From assembly GCF_009193295.2 (NCBI RefSeq), contig NZ_CP059973.1, positions 5,208,001 through 5,272,000 of the forward strand: DNA of 64,000 bases. Reading direction: 5' to 3'. The notes under the pieces were generated by a model. That model saw only the letters and a list, made by a program, of their open reading frames with translations, did not search any database and was not told the DNA's origin. This DNA is from Bacteroides luhongzhouii. GTDB lineage: Bacteria; Bacteroidota; Bacteroidia; Bacteroidales; Bacteroidaceae. A program made the translations under genes and the position numbers. Positions 25,772 through 35,831 of the stretch are shown here, piece after piece; position 1 is the stretch's first letter; the number at the start of each line of letters is the position of its first letter.

Positions 25772-26013
25772 CAAGAATTATTTCATATTTTTATTCTATT
25801 CCCCTCCCTCAAAGATTTGTTTTAAAAGCATCTAAATCTCCATGTTTTCGGCGTTACAGCCGTATTTTCAACCAAGTATCTGTACTATCAAAAAGATATC
25901 GGATACCTACAAATAGGTATTTTAAAGACGTTTTATCATAAAAACATAAACAAGAAGTATTATATCTTAAGATTTTTATATTATTTTGCATTGCATAATT
26001 CTATTACAAAAAA

Positions 26014-26586
26014 ATGAATCACTTAACGGATAAAGAATTGGTAAGTTTATTCAATACAGATAAAGAAAGGGCTTTCAACCTTTTCTTTCAACGTTATTAT
26101 ATCCGTTTATGTATGTATGCAGTACAGATAACAGATGACTTTTCCGAATCGGAAGATATCGTTCAAAGTTTTTTTATTTCATTCTGGGAAAAGAAGCTCT
26201 ATAAAACCATCACTGACAATCTGAAAGGATATGCCTATCTCTGCATTCGTAATGCATCACTGAAGTTTATTGAAAAACGAGAAAAGATAAACTCCAACAA
26301 CATTCTTCTGAACGAAGAGGAATATCTATATATATGTGAGAGCCTTGAAGAAAATGAACGTGAACAAAAAGAAAAGGAGTTGGAAAAAGCTTTAGCAGCA
26401 TTGCCCGAACAAGAAAAGAAGGCACTCTATGGCATCGTTATTGAAAACAAAAGATATAAAGTGGTAGCTAATGAATTACACATCAGTGTAAACACATTAA
26501 AAACATATCTTGCTAGAGCAATGAAAAAACTGCGCAAAAACGAGAAATTACTTCTAGTATCTCTATCTTTGATAAACCTATCATAA
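26014..26586 (+). CDS. ECF-type RNA polymerase sigma factor
   Basis: 190 residues. Region 2 is seen in ALNLFFQRYYIRLCMYA-like helices and the DIVQSFF motif (about residues 48-54). Region 4 is an HTH near 135-180 (ALYGIVIENKRYKVVANELHISVNTLKTYLARAMKKL). Known: Bacteroides ECF factors of this class are released by FecR-type anti-sigma factors when a TonB receptor senses its ligand. The following two genes are exactly such partners, so it presumably activates this locus. Its own promoter is not obvious. Confidence 0.95.
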   Translation: MNHLTDKELVSLFNTDKERAFNLFFQRYYIRLCMYAVQITDDFSESEDIVQSFFISFWEKKLYKTITDNLKGYAYLCIRNASLKFIEKREKINSNNILLNEEEYLYICESLEENEREQKEKELEKALAALPEQEKKALYGIVIENKRYKVVANELHISVNTLKTYLARAMKKLRKNEKLLLVSLSLINLS

Positions 26587-26667
26587 TTCTTCCAAGAAAA
26601 AAAGTCTCTCGTTTCTGACACCCATTTTACACAATTTCGGATCATATAATAAAACGAGAGAAAAAAG

Positions 26668-27738
26668 ATGAATCAAGAAGATAATAATAAGACTGAAAAA
26701 AATCTGATTACCTTGCTCAACTGGTACCGGTTGAAACGGGTAAATGAATTTGTGGCACAATGTGACGAGGCACAAGCATGGGAATCAATCCAGCAACGCA
26801 TCTGCCACCGTAAACGGATACGGATGTACACCTATTGGAGTAGCACTGCCGCTGCTTGTTTATTAATAGCTGCTTTCAGTTTTTACACACTCACAGAATA
26901 TGAACAATCCCTATTTGCACACAGAGGAGAGCAAAAAGCAACCCTGTTTGTTAACAATGGAGAGTCCTATGACCTACTTTCGCAAGATAAATCCATTTTC
27001 AATGCAAATGGTATGCAGGTTGCACAAAATACGGAAAAAGAACTAAGATACGACACTCAAACAAATACACAAAAAAATATAGGGAAGCATATTTTAAATG
27101 TACCCAGAGGAGGAGAATATAAACTTGTACTTTCAGACGGTACACGTGTGCATGCTAATGCCGAAAGCCGCCTCACTTATCCCGTTTCTTTTACCGGAAG
27201 TAAAAGAGAAGTTTATCTCACAGGAGAAGCTCTCTTCGAAGTTGCCAAAGATACACTCCATCCTTTCATTGTACACACCCCGTACGGTATAGTCGAGGTA
27301 GTAGGGACACGGTTTAACGTAAATACTTACGAAAAGAACCAGACTACCGTTACTCTGGAAGAAGGAGCAGTAAAAGTGTATTGCGAGGATAAAAAAGAGA
27401 AAGGACAAAAGTCTCTTTCGCCCGGTGAGCAAGCTATCATACAAGCAAAAACAATTAATACACAACCTGTTCAGGTACAAGAGTATACTTCATGGGCAAA
27501 TGGTGTATATGAATATACTGATACATCCCTGGAAACCATCGTGCAACAACTTTCGCGCTGGTATAATGTCAATATGACTTTCACCAACCCACAATTACGC
27601 GAACGGAAGTTTGCCGGAGTTATCTTCCGCGACCAGCCATTACAGAAAGCGGTAGACATCTTGTCCAAAGTATCTAATGTGTACTTCAGACAAAAAGGAA
27701 ATATTATTGAGATAACAGAGAATCGTCCTCAATATTAA
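26668..27738 (+). CDS. FecR-family anti-sigma factor
   Basis: 356 residues. A cytoplasmic N-terminus, one membrane helix (residues about 56-75, SSTAAACLLIAAFSFY), then a periplasmic FecR domain with GGEYKLVLSDGT, LNAESRLTYP-like strand, GEALFEVAKD and VVGTRFNV, followed by the C-terminal DUF4974-type domain (SLETIVQQLSRWYNV). Role: holds the sigma factor and receives the signal from the STN domain of the receptor encoded next. It starts 81 bp after the sigma gene. Confidence 0.95.
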   Translation: MNQEDNNKTEKNLITLLNWYRLKRVNEFVAQCDEAQAWESIQQRICHRKRIRMYTYWSSTAAACLLIAAFSFYTLTEYEQSLFAHRGEQKATLFVNNGESYDLLSQDKSIFNANGMQVAQNTEKELRYDTQTNTQKNIGKHILNVPRGGEYKLVLSDGTRVHANAESRLTYPVSFTGSKREVYLTGEALFEVAKDTLHPFIVHTPYGIVEVVGTRFNVNTYEKNQTTVTLEEGAVKVYCEDKKEKGQKSLSPGEQAIIQAKTINTQPVQVQEYTSWANGVYEYTDTSLETIVQQLSRWYNVNMTFTNPQLRERKFAGVIFRDQPLQKAVDILSKVSNVYFRQKGNIIEITENRPQY

Positions 27739-27761
27739 ACCGGAAAAAACGTTATTCAAAT

Positions 27762-30740
27762 ATGAAAAAACATCTTCTAATCCGGATAATGCAAACAGTA
27801 GCCATTATCCTGTTTGCCGCCAGTGTATCGGCACAAAATCAAAACGTAGTCATATCAGCCAAGAATATTCCGGTACGTACAGCGTTGACCCAGATTCGTC
27901 AAGCTGCGAATGTGCATTTTGTTTATGAAGAGAAAAGTATCAATAATCAGCAGACCGTTACTCTCAATTACCCACAAGGAACATCATTGAGCACTCTACT
28001 CAACAACCTTTGCAAACAGATAGGACTGACATATGAAATCAATGATTCTGTCGTCCTACTATACCCGGCCTCCAAACAAACTACTACTCATGACATTCAT
28101 ATCCTTCTATTAGAAAGAGGAACTAAACAACCGCTACCAATGGCTACCTGTATCCTCAATCCGTTGGGAGCTTATGCCGCAACCGACATGGAGGGAAAAG
28201 CAGCACTAAAAAACGTCCCTACAGGAAAATACATATTAAACATTTCGTATGTAGGCTTCGAGACTGTGCAACGTGAGATTAATGTCGAACAAAATCTGGA
28301 TCTGACTATCCGCATGACTCCCACTTCGCTAGCTTTGAAAGAGGTAGTAGTGGTAGCAAGGCAAAACGTAGCCGGAGAATCTACCAGTTCCATCATAGGC
28401 AGACAAGCGATAGACCATTTACAGGCTATGAGCCTTGACGACGTAATGCAACTTATACCGGGACATTTAATGAAAAATACAGATTTAACATCCCGTTCCA
28501 ATGTACAACTCCGTACTCTTGTAAACAATAACACCAATGCATTCGGATCAAGCATCATCATGGATGGAGTTCCCATGTCCAACAACGGTACACTGTCACA
28601 AGGAGGATTCTCAAGTACCGCATTTGTCGGAACTGATTTACGTCAAATCAGTGCAGATGATATTGAATCGGTAGAAGTCATCCGTGGTATTCCTTCTGCC
28701 GAATATGGTGATTTAACCTCCGGTCTTGTAGTTGTTCATTCCAAAATCGGACAAACTCCCTGGCAGATCAAAGGAAAAATTAATCCCGGAACAATGAATT
28801 ACTCACTTGGTAAAGGCTTACGTTTAAACAAAGATGCCGGTATCCTGAATTTCAATCTCGACTATGCACAAGCATGGGGAGACCCGCGTCAAAAAACAAA
28901 GTCATTCGACCGCTATACCTTTAGTTTAGGATACAGCAAAGATATTTCACATATCTGGCATACAGACACAAAGGTACGTTATATGATGGGTAAAGACTGG
29001 AATGGAAAAGACCCGGACGCCATTGACGACGGTACTTTCCAAAAGAATCTCAACCAACTGTTTTCACTAAGTCACAACGGGAAAATATCAATTAATAAAC
29101 CTTTCTCACGTACTATTAATTACACACTGGGTGTCAGCTATACTCAAACAGAGATGGAGAAGAGTTCCATTGTAACCAATTCGTCTGGGTTACTGCCGAT
29201 ACTTACTGCCACAGAAACAGGATATTATAATGTGCCTTTTGAGCAAAGCTCATATCAGGCAAGTGGAGGTTCTCTTAGCCGTCCCGGAAATGTATATGCC
29301 AAAATCAGCAATACATTTTTCGTAAAATCAAAGAAGACATACCAAAACTTTAAAATGGGAGTAGAATACCATTACGATTGGAATAATGCCCGCGGATATT
29401 ATAATGATGACGACCGCTACCCGTTGCAACCTAACAGTAACGGACGTCCCCGTCCTTTCTCCGACATTCCGGGTATTCATAAAATGGCTGCTTACATTGA
29501 AGATAACTTCCGCTGGGAAATATCAGAAAACAAATTTCTGAAAATACAGTTCGGTGGGCGTTTCACAACTCTACAGCCGTGGTCGGATGAAGCAACTTTT
29601 TCTTTCTCTCCCCGTGTGAACGCTTCGTTCTCTGTCAACAAATGGCTGAATATTCGTGGAGGTTTTGGCCTTAATTCCAAGACTCCGGGACTGGACTATC
29701 TCTACCCCGACAAAAAGTACATTGACCGTGTAGCCGCCAATTATATGCCCCAAGATGACAAAACCGGACAAATATTGATGTACCACACACAAGTATACAA
29801 TGTACAACGAACCAAAGGCTTAAAAAATGCTACCAACCGCAAATGGGAGGCCGGATTCGATATCAAGTTGTCGGACAAACATAAATTAAGTATCATCGGT
29901 TATCACGATAAAACTGCCAATGGATTCGGATCAGCCACAGAATATTTTACATATACAGCCAATTACTACTCTGCGGAAAAAGGATTGATTATCACTCCGG
30001 GACAAGCTACCAAAATAGACTGGAATAATCCAGAACGGCAAGACATTGTATTTAGTACCACTGGTAAAATCGGAAATACAAATGTCTCTATTAATAAAGG
30101 TATAGAAATGGATTTTGACCTAGGAGAAATTCCGGCAATACACACTTCATTCTATTTGTCAGGAGCATACATGGAATCCAAGACTTACTCCAAAGACATG
30201 AACAGCAATAATCCTTCTGACCTGCCTACCGAATATACAATAGCCAATACAACTCCCTTCAAGATTGTATATCCATCCGGACTCACCAACAATGTATATC
30301 GCCGTTTTATGAACAACCTGCGAATTGTGACCAATATTCCAGCTCTGCGTATGGTAGCTTCTTTCTCAACACAGGCCATCTGGTACAACTATACCAAGAG
30401 CAACAATCCACCGATGGATCCCATCGGATGGATAGATACAGATCTCTCCTATCATGAGATAACAGCAGATATGCTGGCAGACGAAAATTATAAAATAAAA
30501 GGAGTGTCATTAAAAAGCCAACGTAAGAACCCCAAAGACAATGTGCCGAGCAAAGCACCCATCACATGGTTAATGTCGGGACGTCTCACCAAGGAGTTAG
30601 GCAATATAGGCGGCATTTCATTCTATGCCAACAATATACTCTTTTACGAACCTTTTCTTAAAAATTCTACCTCCAACACGCTAGTACAGCGTAACACAGG
30701 TAGTTTCAGTTTTGGTGTTGAATTATTCTTTAATTTATAA
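27762..30740 (+). CDS. TonB-dependent receptor with STN signalling domain
   Basis: 992 residues. Signal peptide to SVSAQ. An STN domain occupies about residues 30-105 (ISAKNIPVRTALTQI, VVLLYPA). A carboxypeptidase-regulatory domain follows at about 115-195, then a plug (LDDVMQLIPG, SSIIMDGVPM, VEVIRGIPSAEYGDLTSGLV) and a barrel ending SFGVELFFNL. Known: STN domains contact FecR-type anti-sigma factors. It lacks the SusC DEVVVVGYG signature and no SusD follows, so it is not a glycan SusC; an iron, haem, cofactor or peptide ligand is likelier. Central gene of the 26014-38626 locus. Confidence 0.95.
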   Translation: MKKHLLIRIMQTVAIILFAASVSAQNQNVVISAKNIPVRTALTQIRQAANVHFVYEEKSINNQQTVTLNYPQGTSLSTLLNNLCKQIGLTYEINDSVVLLYPASKQTTTHDIHILLLERGTKQPLPMATCILNPLGAYAATDMEGKAALKNVPTGKYILNISYVGFETVQREINVEQNLDLTIRMTPTSLALKEVVVVARQNVAGESTSSIIGRQAIDHLQAMSLDDVMQLIPGHLMKNTDLTSRSNVQLRTLVNNNTNAFGSSIIMDGVPMSNNGTLSQGGFSSTAFVGTDLRQISADDIESVEVIRGIPSAEYGDLTSGLVVVHSKIGQTPWQIKGKINPGTMNYSLGKGLRLNKDAGILNFNLDYAQAWGDPRQKTKSFDRYTFSLGYSKDISHIWHTDTKVRYMMGKDWNGKDPDAIDDGTFQKNLNQLFSLSHNGKISINKPFSRTINYTLGVSYTQTEMEKSSIVTNSSGLLPILTATETGYYNVPFEQSSYQASGGSLSRPGNVYAKISNTFFVKSKKTYQNFKMGVEYHYDWNNARGYYNDDDRYPLQPNSNGRPRPFSDIPGIHKMAAYIEDNFRWEISENKFLKIQFGGRFTTLQPWSDEATFSFSPRVNASFSVNKWLNIRGGFGLNSKTPGLDYLYPDKKYIDRVAANYMPQDDKTGQILMYHTQVYNVQRTKGLKNATNRKWEAGFDIKLSDKHKLSIIGYHDKTANGFGSATEYFTYTANYYSAEKGLIITPGQATKIDWNNPERQDIVFSTTGKIGNTNVSINKGIEMDFDLGEIPAIHTSFYLSGAYMESKTYSKDMNSNNPSDLPTEYTIANTTPFKIVYPSGLTNNVYRRFMNNLRIVTNIPALRMVASFSTQAIWYNYTKSNNPPMDPIGWIDTDLSYHEITADMLADENYKIKGVSLKSQRKNPKDNVPSKAPITWLMSGRLTKELGNIGGISFYANNILFYEPFLKNSTSNTLVQRNTGSFSFGVELFFNL

Positions 30741-30748
30741 ATCACAAT

Positions 30749-31936
30749 ATGAATAGAACAATTTCTTTTATCACGAAAATGATGTTTGCAGCTGCCACAG
30801 TTGTCATGGCTGCATGTTCCTCTGATGACAATGCCACGCAGGCATTGACCGTACAAGTGAAAGTATCCATGCCCGAAGGGTTTAAGTCTGACATACAATA
30901 TGCAGATCGCACTGTAACAATGGGTAAATACACTGCCACTACAAACGAAAAAGGTATAGCCACTTTTGAAGGAGTGATTCCCGATTTGTATGATATCTCT
31001 ACTTCCTGTGAAATCACTGCGGAAGAATACGCCGAGATGACCGGTAATGAAACACAAAATGAGAATTATGTGATATCCGGCAGTCTATTGAAATATACTG
31101 TCGGTTCGTCAACAACTATTGAACTTCAAACCAGTATTTCAGTAAAACAATCCCTCATCATCAGTAAAATTTATTATGCAGGAACAAAAGATAGCAGTAA
31201 TAAAAATTATATGGCAGGAAAGTATATTGAATTCTTTAATAATTCAGACCAGACAGTTGATATAGCCGGACTTTATTTTGGATTGGTAGAATCAGAAAGC
31301 ACCCCTGCATACACCCTTGGTTCCACACCGGAATATATTTATCTAAAACAGATCTATCGTTTCCCCTCTAATGGGGTCACAAGAGTTGAACCGGGAGCCT
31401 CGATAATTGTAGCCAATAGTGCTATCGACCATGCAGCAAATAATGAAGTGGATTTATCCAAAGCTGATTTTGAGGCTAAAGATACGCAAGGAAAAACGAC
31501 CAACAATCCTGCAACACCGGCTGTAGAATTGATATATTCTACATTTCCCACAATTAGCAATATGAACCTTGTACAAAGCGGTCCATGTTCAGTTGTGCTG
31601 TTCAGTACAGATGAAAACGTTTCTTCATGGGAAACTGTATACGTCGACGGTAAAGACAGGGGAAACAAGTTTGTCAAAACCCCAGTAAAATACATAATGG
31701 ATGGTGTAGAATGTTTGAAGAACAAAAGCACAGGAGTAGATAAAAGCACCAAACGTCTCTACAACTACATTGACGCAGGCTATCAAAATACGGAAGCTAT
31801 ATCGGGATATACCGGAGAAGTAATCTACCGCAAAATAGCCAAAACAGAAAACGGGCGTACCATTCTTGCGGATACTAATAACAGCAGCAATGATTTTGCC
31901 GTATCTACTGAAATCAAACCGAGGGAATATAAATAA
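30749..31936 (+). CDS. DUF4876-like lipoprotein
   Basis: 395 residues. Lipobox AAC with CSSDDNA, suggesting outer-membrane surface. An N-terminal beta domain (about 30-130) is followed by a larger domain with LIISKIYYAGTKD, YIEFFNNSDQTVDIAGLY (lamin-tail-like strand pattern) and VDKSTKRLYNYIDAG. I associate this with DUF4876, which accompanies TonB receptors of this type. It starts 8 bp after the receptor, so it is probably its surface partner in ligand capture. The exact family assignment is from memory. Confidence 0.75.
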   Translation: MNRTISFITKMMFAAATVVMAACSSDDNATQALTVQVKVSMPEGFKSDIQYADRTVTMGKYTATTNEKGIATFEGVIPDLYDISTSCEITAEEYAEMTGNETQNENYVISGSLLKYTVGSSTTIELQTSISVKQSLIISKIYYAGTKDSSNKNYMAGKYIEFFNNSDQTVDIAGLYFGLVESESTPAYTLGSTPEYIYLKQIYRFPSNGVTRVEPGASIIVANSAIDHAANNEVDLSKADFEAKDTQGKTTNNPATPAVELIYSTFPTISNMNLVQSGPCSVVLFSTDENVSSWETVYVDGKDRGNKFVKTPVKYIMDGVECLKNKSTGVDKSTKRLYNYIDAGYQNTEAISGYTGEVIYRKIAKTENGRTILADTNNSSNDFAVSTEIKPREYK

Positions 31937-31948
31937 TAAAAAATAAAA

Positions 31949-31992
31949 GAGACTGTGCACAAAGAATACATATTCTTATGGCACAGCCTCTC
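31949..31992. promoter_or_regulatory. Intra-operon hairpin
   Basis: GAGACTGTGC pairs with GCACAGCCTCTC, with an inner AAGAATA/TATTCTT stem. The T-rich flank is on the side that would serve the minus strand; on the plus strand no T run follows. It may stabilise or process the operon mRNA or partly attenuate it. Confidence 0.45.
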
Positions 31993-32028
31993 CCAACTAT
32001 TTCACGAAATAATTAAACCAATTCAGAA

Positions 32029-33597
32029 ATGATGATGAACCATCGATATATACTCTTTGCCGGTCTGATGGTAACAGCACTGTGCATACACGCCCAAGAT
32101 GCCACGTTACAGACTAAAGAAAAATACGAGTACGCCGATGCTACCCAGCTATGGAGACGTACCTTGAATCCTGCCGGACTTTCTCTGGATACGCTGACCA
32201 ATCGGGGAATCAGTTATTTCGAGTTCTCTCATCAACAAGGCACCCACTATCGGGTTCAAGACGGTGATGAACAAAACAAATTATTGTTCACTTCGGAACG
32301 ATACCAAAAAATAGGGAAATACCTCTACGGCTACGGACGTTTCACTTTCGATATGGGACGTCAATTCAACCGTTCGTGGAGCGACGTACTACGCAGCCAC
32401 CATTCCAATCCATATTTTTCGGGAAGTTCTATCAAAGGGAAATATGACTTCCAAAACTTCGATCTCTCGGCAGCATTGGCTACTTTACCTATCAAAAACT
32501 TTACTTTCGGTGCACAGTTGGACTATAAAGTAGGAGACCTTTCCCGGCTGAAAGACCCTCGTTCGCGTACTAACCTGGCAGACTATCAACTGATTCCTGC
32601 CATTACCTACACGTGGAACAAACATTCATGGGGTCTTAGCGGATATTACCATCGCAGAAAGGAAAAAATTCCCAACATCACTACCGTGCAAACTGATCCG
32701 AACCTAAAATACTACACCTTCACAGGAATGGAAAATGCAGACGGCACTACTGGTGGTTATTCCGGTTTCGAACGTGAATTCGTCAACCATGAATTTGGCG
32801 GTGAGTTGTCTTATCAATATAAAAACGAACGTATACAGACACTTACCACTCTGTCTTATGCCAAAGGCAACGAAGACGTATGGGGAGATATCAAATATTC
32901 ACCGGGAAAGTACCACACTACAACTTACAAACTACTGTCTCTGAACCGTATCAAATCCGGACAGACAGAGCATATCATCGACATTGACATTCGTTATCAG
33001 ACAGGAAAAGCCGACGAGTACCGCCAAGAGAAAATAATAGAAAAAGATCCGGTAACAGGTATCGAATCCTCTTACTGGAACACACTTCTCATTTATGACG
33101 AACGTTATACTGTTGATTTACTTAATGCCGACCTGCACTACCGTCTATTATGGAGCAACCATCGTACCGGAGAAACTACGGCTTACACAGGTGCACGTGC
33201 ATGTTTTCAGTCGGTAGAAGATCAATACAATCTCCCCTCTTCATCGCTTACAGTCCGTCAAGCAATTATCTGCATGGAGGGTGGATATTCATTCCTGCGT
33301 AGAAATAACCGTTCATTATGGATAGAGGCAGAAGCCGGTTACTACCTCTCATTATCATCGGACCTGTCACTAAACGATCCGTCCACTGAATATGCGCAAA
33401 ACGTGCTTTTACCGGATATAACTTATTATGGAGCATCGTATGCACACGGAAAACTTCAAATACAATATCAAATGCCTGTAACAATAAAGAAGCATACCAC
33501 CAACGTATGGTTCGTCAAAGTCATGGGAACGTATTTGAAAACCGACAAGAAAACTGATTCTAAAATGTTCGGAATAAGCCTCGGACTCTATCACTAA
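32029..33597 (+). CDS. DUF6850-like outer-membrane beta-barrel protein
   Basis: 522 residues, signal peptide ending CIHAQ, then many alternating aromatic strands (YGYGRFTFDMGRQ, FTFGAQLDYKVGDL, WGLSGYYHRR) ending in MFGISLGLYH with a C-terminal aromatic-rich strand. Probably an outer-membrane barrel; the DUF6850 name is my best recollection of the family in this context. Lies 92 bp after the lipoprotein gene, across the hairpin at 31949. Confidence 0.7.
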   Translation: MMMNHRYILFAGLMVTALCIHAQDATLQTKEKYEYADATQLWRRTLNPAGLSLDTLTNRGISYFEFSHQQGTHYRVQDGDEQNKLLFTSERYQKIGKYLYGYGRFTFDMGRQFNRSWSDVLRSHHSNPYFSGSSIKGKYDFQNFDLSAALATLPIKNFTFGAQLDYKVGDLSRLKDPRSRTNLADYQLIPAITYTWNKHSWGLSGYYHRRKEKIPNITTVQTDPNLKYYTFTGMENADGTTGGYSGFEREFVNHEFGGELSYQYKNERIQTLTTLSYAKGNEDVWGDIKYSPGKYHTTTYKLLSLNRIKSGQTEHIIDIDIRYQTGKADEYRQEKIIEKDPVTGIESSYWNTLLIYDERYTVDLLNADLHYRLLWSNHRTGETTAYTGARACFQSVEDQYNLPSSSLTVRQAIICMEGGYSFLRRNNRSLWIEAEAGYYLSLSSDLSLNDPSTEYAQNVLLPDITYYGASYAHGKLQIQYQMPVTIKKHTTNVWFVKVMGTYLKTDKKTDSKMFGISLGLYH

Positions 33598-33641
33598 ATT
33601 CTCCTACTCCACAGAAACCAACAAGATAAATTACACCAATC

Positions 33642-35831
33642 ATGATGAGAATTGCCAACAACAAGCTCTGGTTACTATTCCTGCTGCTCTTTCCAACCCT
33701 TCTTTTGGGGAACTCCACCCCCATGTTTCACATCCGGCAAAATGCCAAAGGGTGCTTCATAGAAATACCTAAACGGCTGATAAACCGTGACTTCTTGCTA
33801 GCAGCCCGTGTGATGACCGTCAGTTCTCCCAATAACAGAGTAAAACTTTATGCAGGCCAGCGACTTTATGATCCGATATGGATACGTTTGAAATATGACA
33901 AAGAACAGTTGTACCTCCTACGTCCCGACCCCAAAAGTTTATGTGAGGACACCACTCATATTTCTTACGCAGCTTATGCCCGTAATGCCATCACTCCGAT
34001 AGCAGAAGCTTGGAAGATTGAACAAGAAACAGACAGCTCGATTGTTGTGAACTGGAGCAAATTTCTTAGTGAGCCCATAGAAGGTGTAGACCCCTTCGGA
34101 GGAAAAACGTCACCGGGACGTTCTCTACCCCAACTCAACAAAATACTTCAGGTAGACACCTACGAAAATAACTTGGAAGTCAGCGTGCAGTATGGTTTTG
34201 AAGGAACCACCCAACCTTTCCTCACTACCATACGGAAATCGTTGTTACTGCTGCCGGAACATCCCATGCAACCACGCATATACGATGCCCGGGTAGGATA
34301 TGATAATATCCCCAAACGGAAATTCAATTTCGAAACTCCCTCAATCACAGCAGAAAGCTACATCACCCGTTTCCGCATTGCCCCTTCTCCTAAAGACATG
34401 TGCAGCTATTTAAAAGGCAAACAGGTGAAGCCTCAACAACCCATCGTTTTTTATATAGACGATGCCTTCCCTCCTCTTTGGCAGAAAGCCATACGCAAAG
34501 GAATACTGGATTGGAACAAAGCATTCGAAGAAATAGGCTTCAAAGACGTAATGCAAGTAAAGACATATGCCGAAGCCGGGCCGGAATTTGATCCGAACGA
34601 TATACGTTTCAACTGTTTCCGATATATAATCAGCGATTTCCCGAACGCAATGGGAAAACACTGGGTGGACCCGCGTTCCGGAGAGATTATGCAAGCTGAC
34701 GTGTTGTTTCACAGCAACGTCATAACCCTGCTGCGCAAATGGTATTTCCTGCAAACATCAGCCTACCATCCTGCAGCACGAACCAAAACACTGCCGGACG
34801 ATATAACAGCACAATTAATCCGTTATGCCGCCGCTCACGAGATAGGGCACTGCCTCGGACTTGAACATAATTTCAAAGCATCGTATGCTTATAACACAGA
34901 AGACCTGCGGCGTCCGGAATTTACCGAACGTTACGGTACTACCCCTTCCATCATGGATTATGCCCGATTCAATTATGTCGCCCAACCGGGAGACGGCGTC
35001 CGTTACGTATTGCCTCCTCTATTAGGAGTGTACGACCGATACGCCATCCGCATCGGCTATACATATCTTTCCCACGAAGACACCCGGACCATAGCCGGAT
35101 GGATAGATAAAAAGCAAAATGACCCCATGTATCATTGCGGACGTATGACACCGAGTACCATCCCGATTGACCCTACCATTCAAACGTCCGATCTCGGCAA
35201 CGATCCTGTCGCATCGGCAACATACGGAATACGTAATCTTCAACAAATATTGAAACAATTGCCGGAATGGAATAAAGCCCGTCAAACAAACGACCCGTTT
35301 GAGGATATGCCCGCCACATATACGGATTTGCAGCAAGCCTATTTCGATCATCTGGAACGTGTTATTCCTTTTATCGGCTTCTCCGATGAAGCATCCGAAA
35401 GAACTGTCGAATTTCTTTGGAAGCAACTGCTCGACGGATATAACTTTCTGCAAACCGACACCGTATGCAGGTATGCCGGCAACCAAACCGAAGCCATCAT
35501 AAAGGCGCAAAAGACAATCATCGATAAGATGTTCGGCAGAATCATCACCGAACGAATCTTTTCGAACGAAACCTCAACAGGATTTACCTATACGCATTAC
35601 CTGGAAACCTCCGCAAAATATCTTTTTGCAGACAAGGCTCCGGATATATTCACGCGACATTTGCAGGAAAGTTATCTCAATGCGTTGCAAACATTACTGA
35701 CAGAAGCACGTACCTCCTCTTTCAGTGTACTCTTCTCCCCAACAGTCAATGAGCATCTCACTCGCGTCCGCGAACAATTGACAGCTACACCTTCTACATG
35801 GAATAATTATTTAAAAAATAAAATACAATGA
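33642..35831 (+). CDS. Zinc-dependent metalloprotease (HExxHxxGxxH)
   Basis: 729 residues with a signal peptide (GNSTP). The zinc signature HEIGHCLGLEH is at about residues 398-408, followed by a Met-turn-like SIMDYARFNY near 443-452, features of metzincins. Upstream is a large N-terminal domain (DUF5117-like) with LLAARVMTVSS and QDRP-type strands. Secreted or periplasmic by signal peptide. Its stop overlaps the start of the S46 peptidase by 4 bp, so two peptidases are translationally coupled. Inference: releases peptides or a protein-bound cofactor for the receptor. Confidence 0.9.
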   Translation: MMRIANNKLWLLFLLLFPTLLLGNSTPMFHIRQNAKGCFIEIPKRLINRDFLLAARVMTVSSPNNRVKLYAGQRLYDPIWIRLKYDKEQLYLLRPDPKSLCEDTTHISYAAYARNAITPIAEAWKIEQETDSSIVVNWSKFLSEPIEGVDPFGGKTSPGRSLPQLNKILQVDTYENNLEVSVQYGFEGTTQPFLTTIRKSLLLLPEHPMQPRIYDARVGYDNIPKRKFNFETPSITAESYITRFRIAPSPKDMCSYLKGKQVKPQQPIVFYIDDAFPPLWQKAIRKGILDWNKAFEEIGFKDVMQVKTYAEAGPEFDPNDIRFNCFRYIISDFPNAMGKHWVDPRSGEIMQADVLFHSNVITLLRKWYFLQTSAYHPAARTKTLPDDITAQLIRYAAAHEIGHCLGLEHNFKASYAYNTEDLRRPEFTERYGTTPSIMDYARFNYVAQPGDGVRYVLPPLLGVYDRYAIRIGYTYLSHEDTRTIAGWIDKKQNDPMYHCGRMTPSTIPIDPTIQTSDLGNDPVASATYGIRNLQQILKQLPEWNKARQTNDPFEDMPATYTDLQQAYFDHLERVIPFIGFSDEASERTVEFLWKQLLDGYNFLQTDTVCRYAGNQTEAIIKAQKTIIDKMFGRIITERIFSNETSTGFTYTHYLETSAKYLFADKAPDIFTRHLQESYLNALQTLLTEARTSSFSVLFSPTVNEHLTRVREQLTATPSTWNNYLKNKIQ

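Noticed and set aside
25629..25835. 68-codon frame after the outward promoter
   Set aside because: It runs through the att core, tRNA remnant and tRNA terminator. Only the first part would exist in the circular form and it resembles no excisionase.
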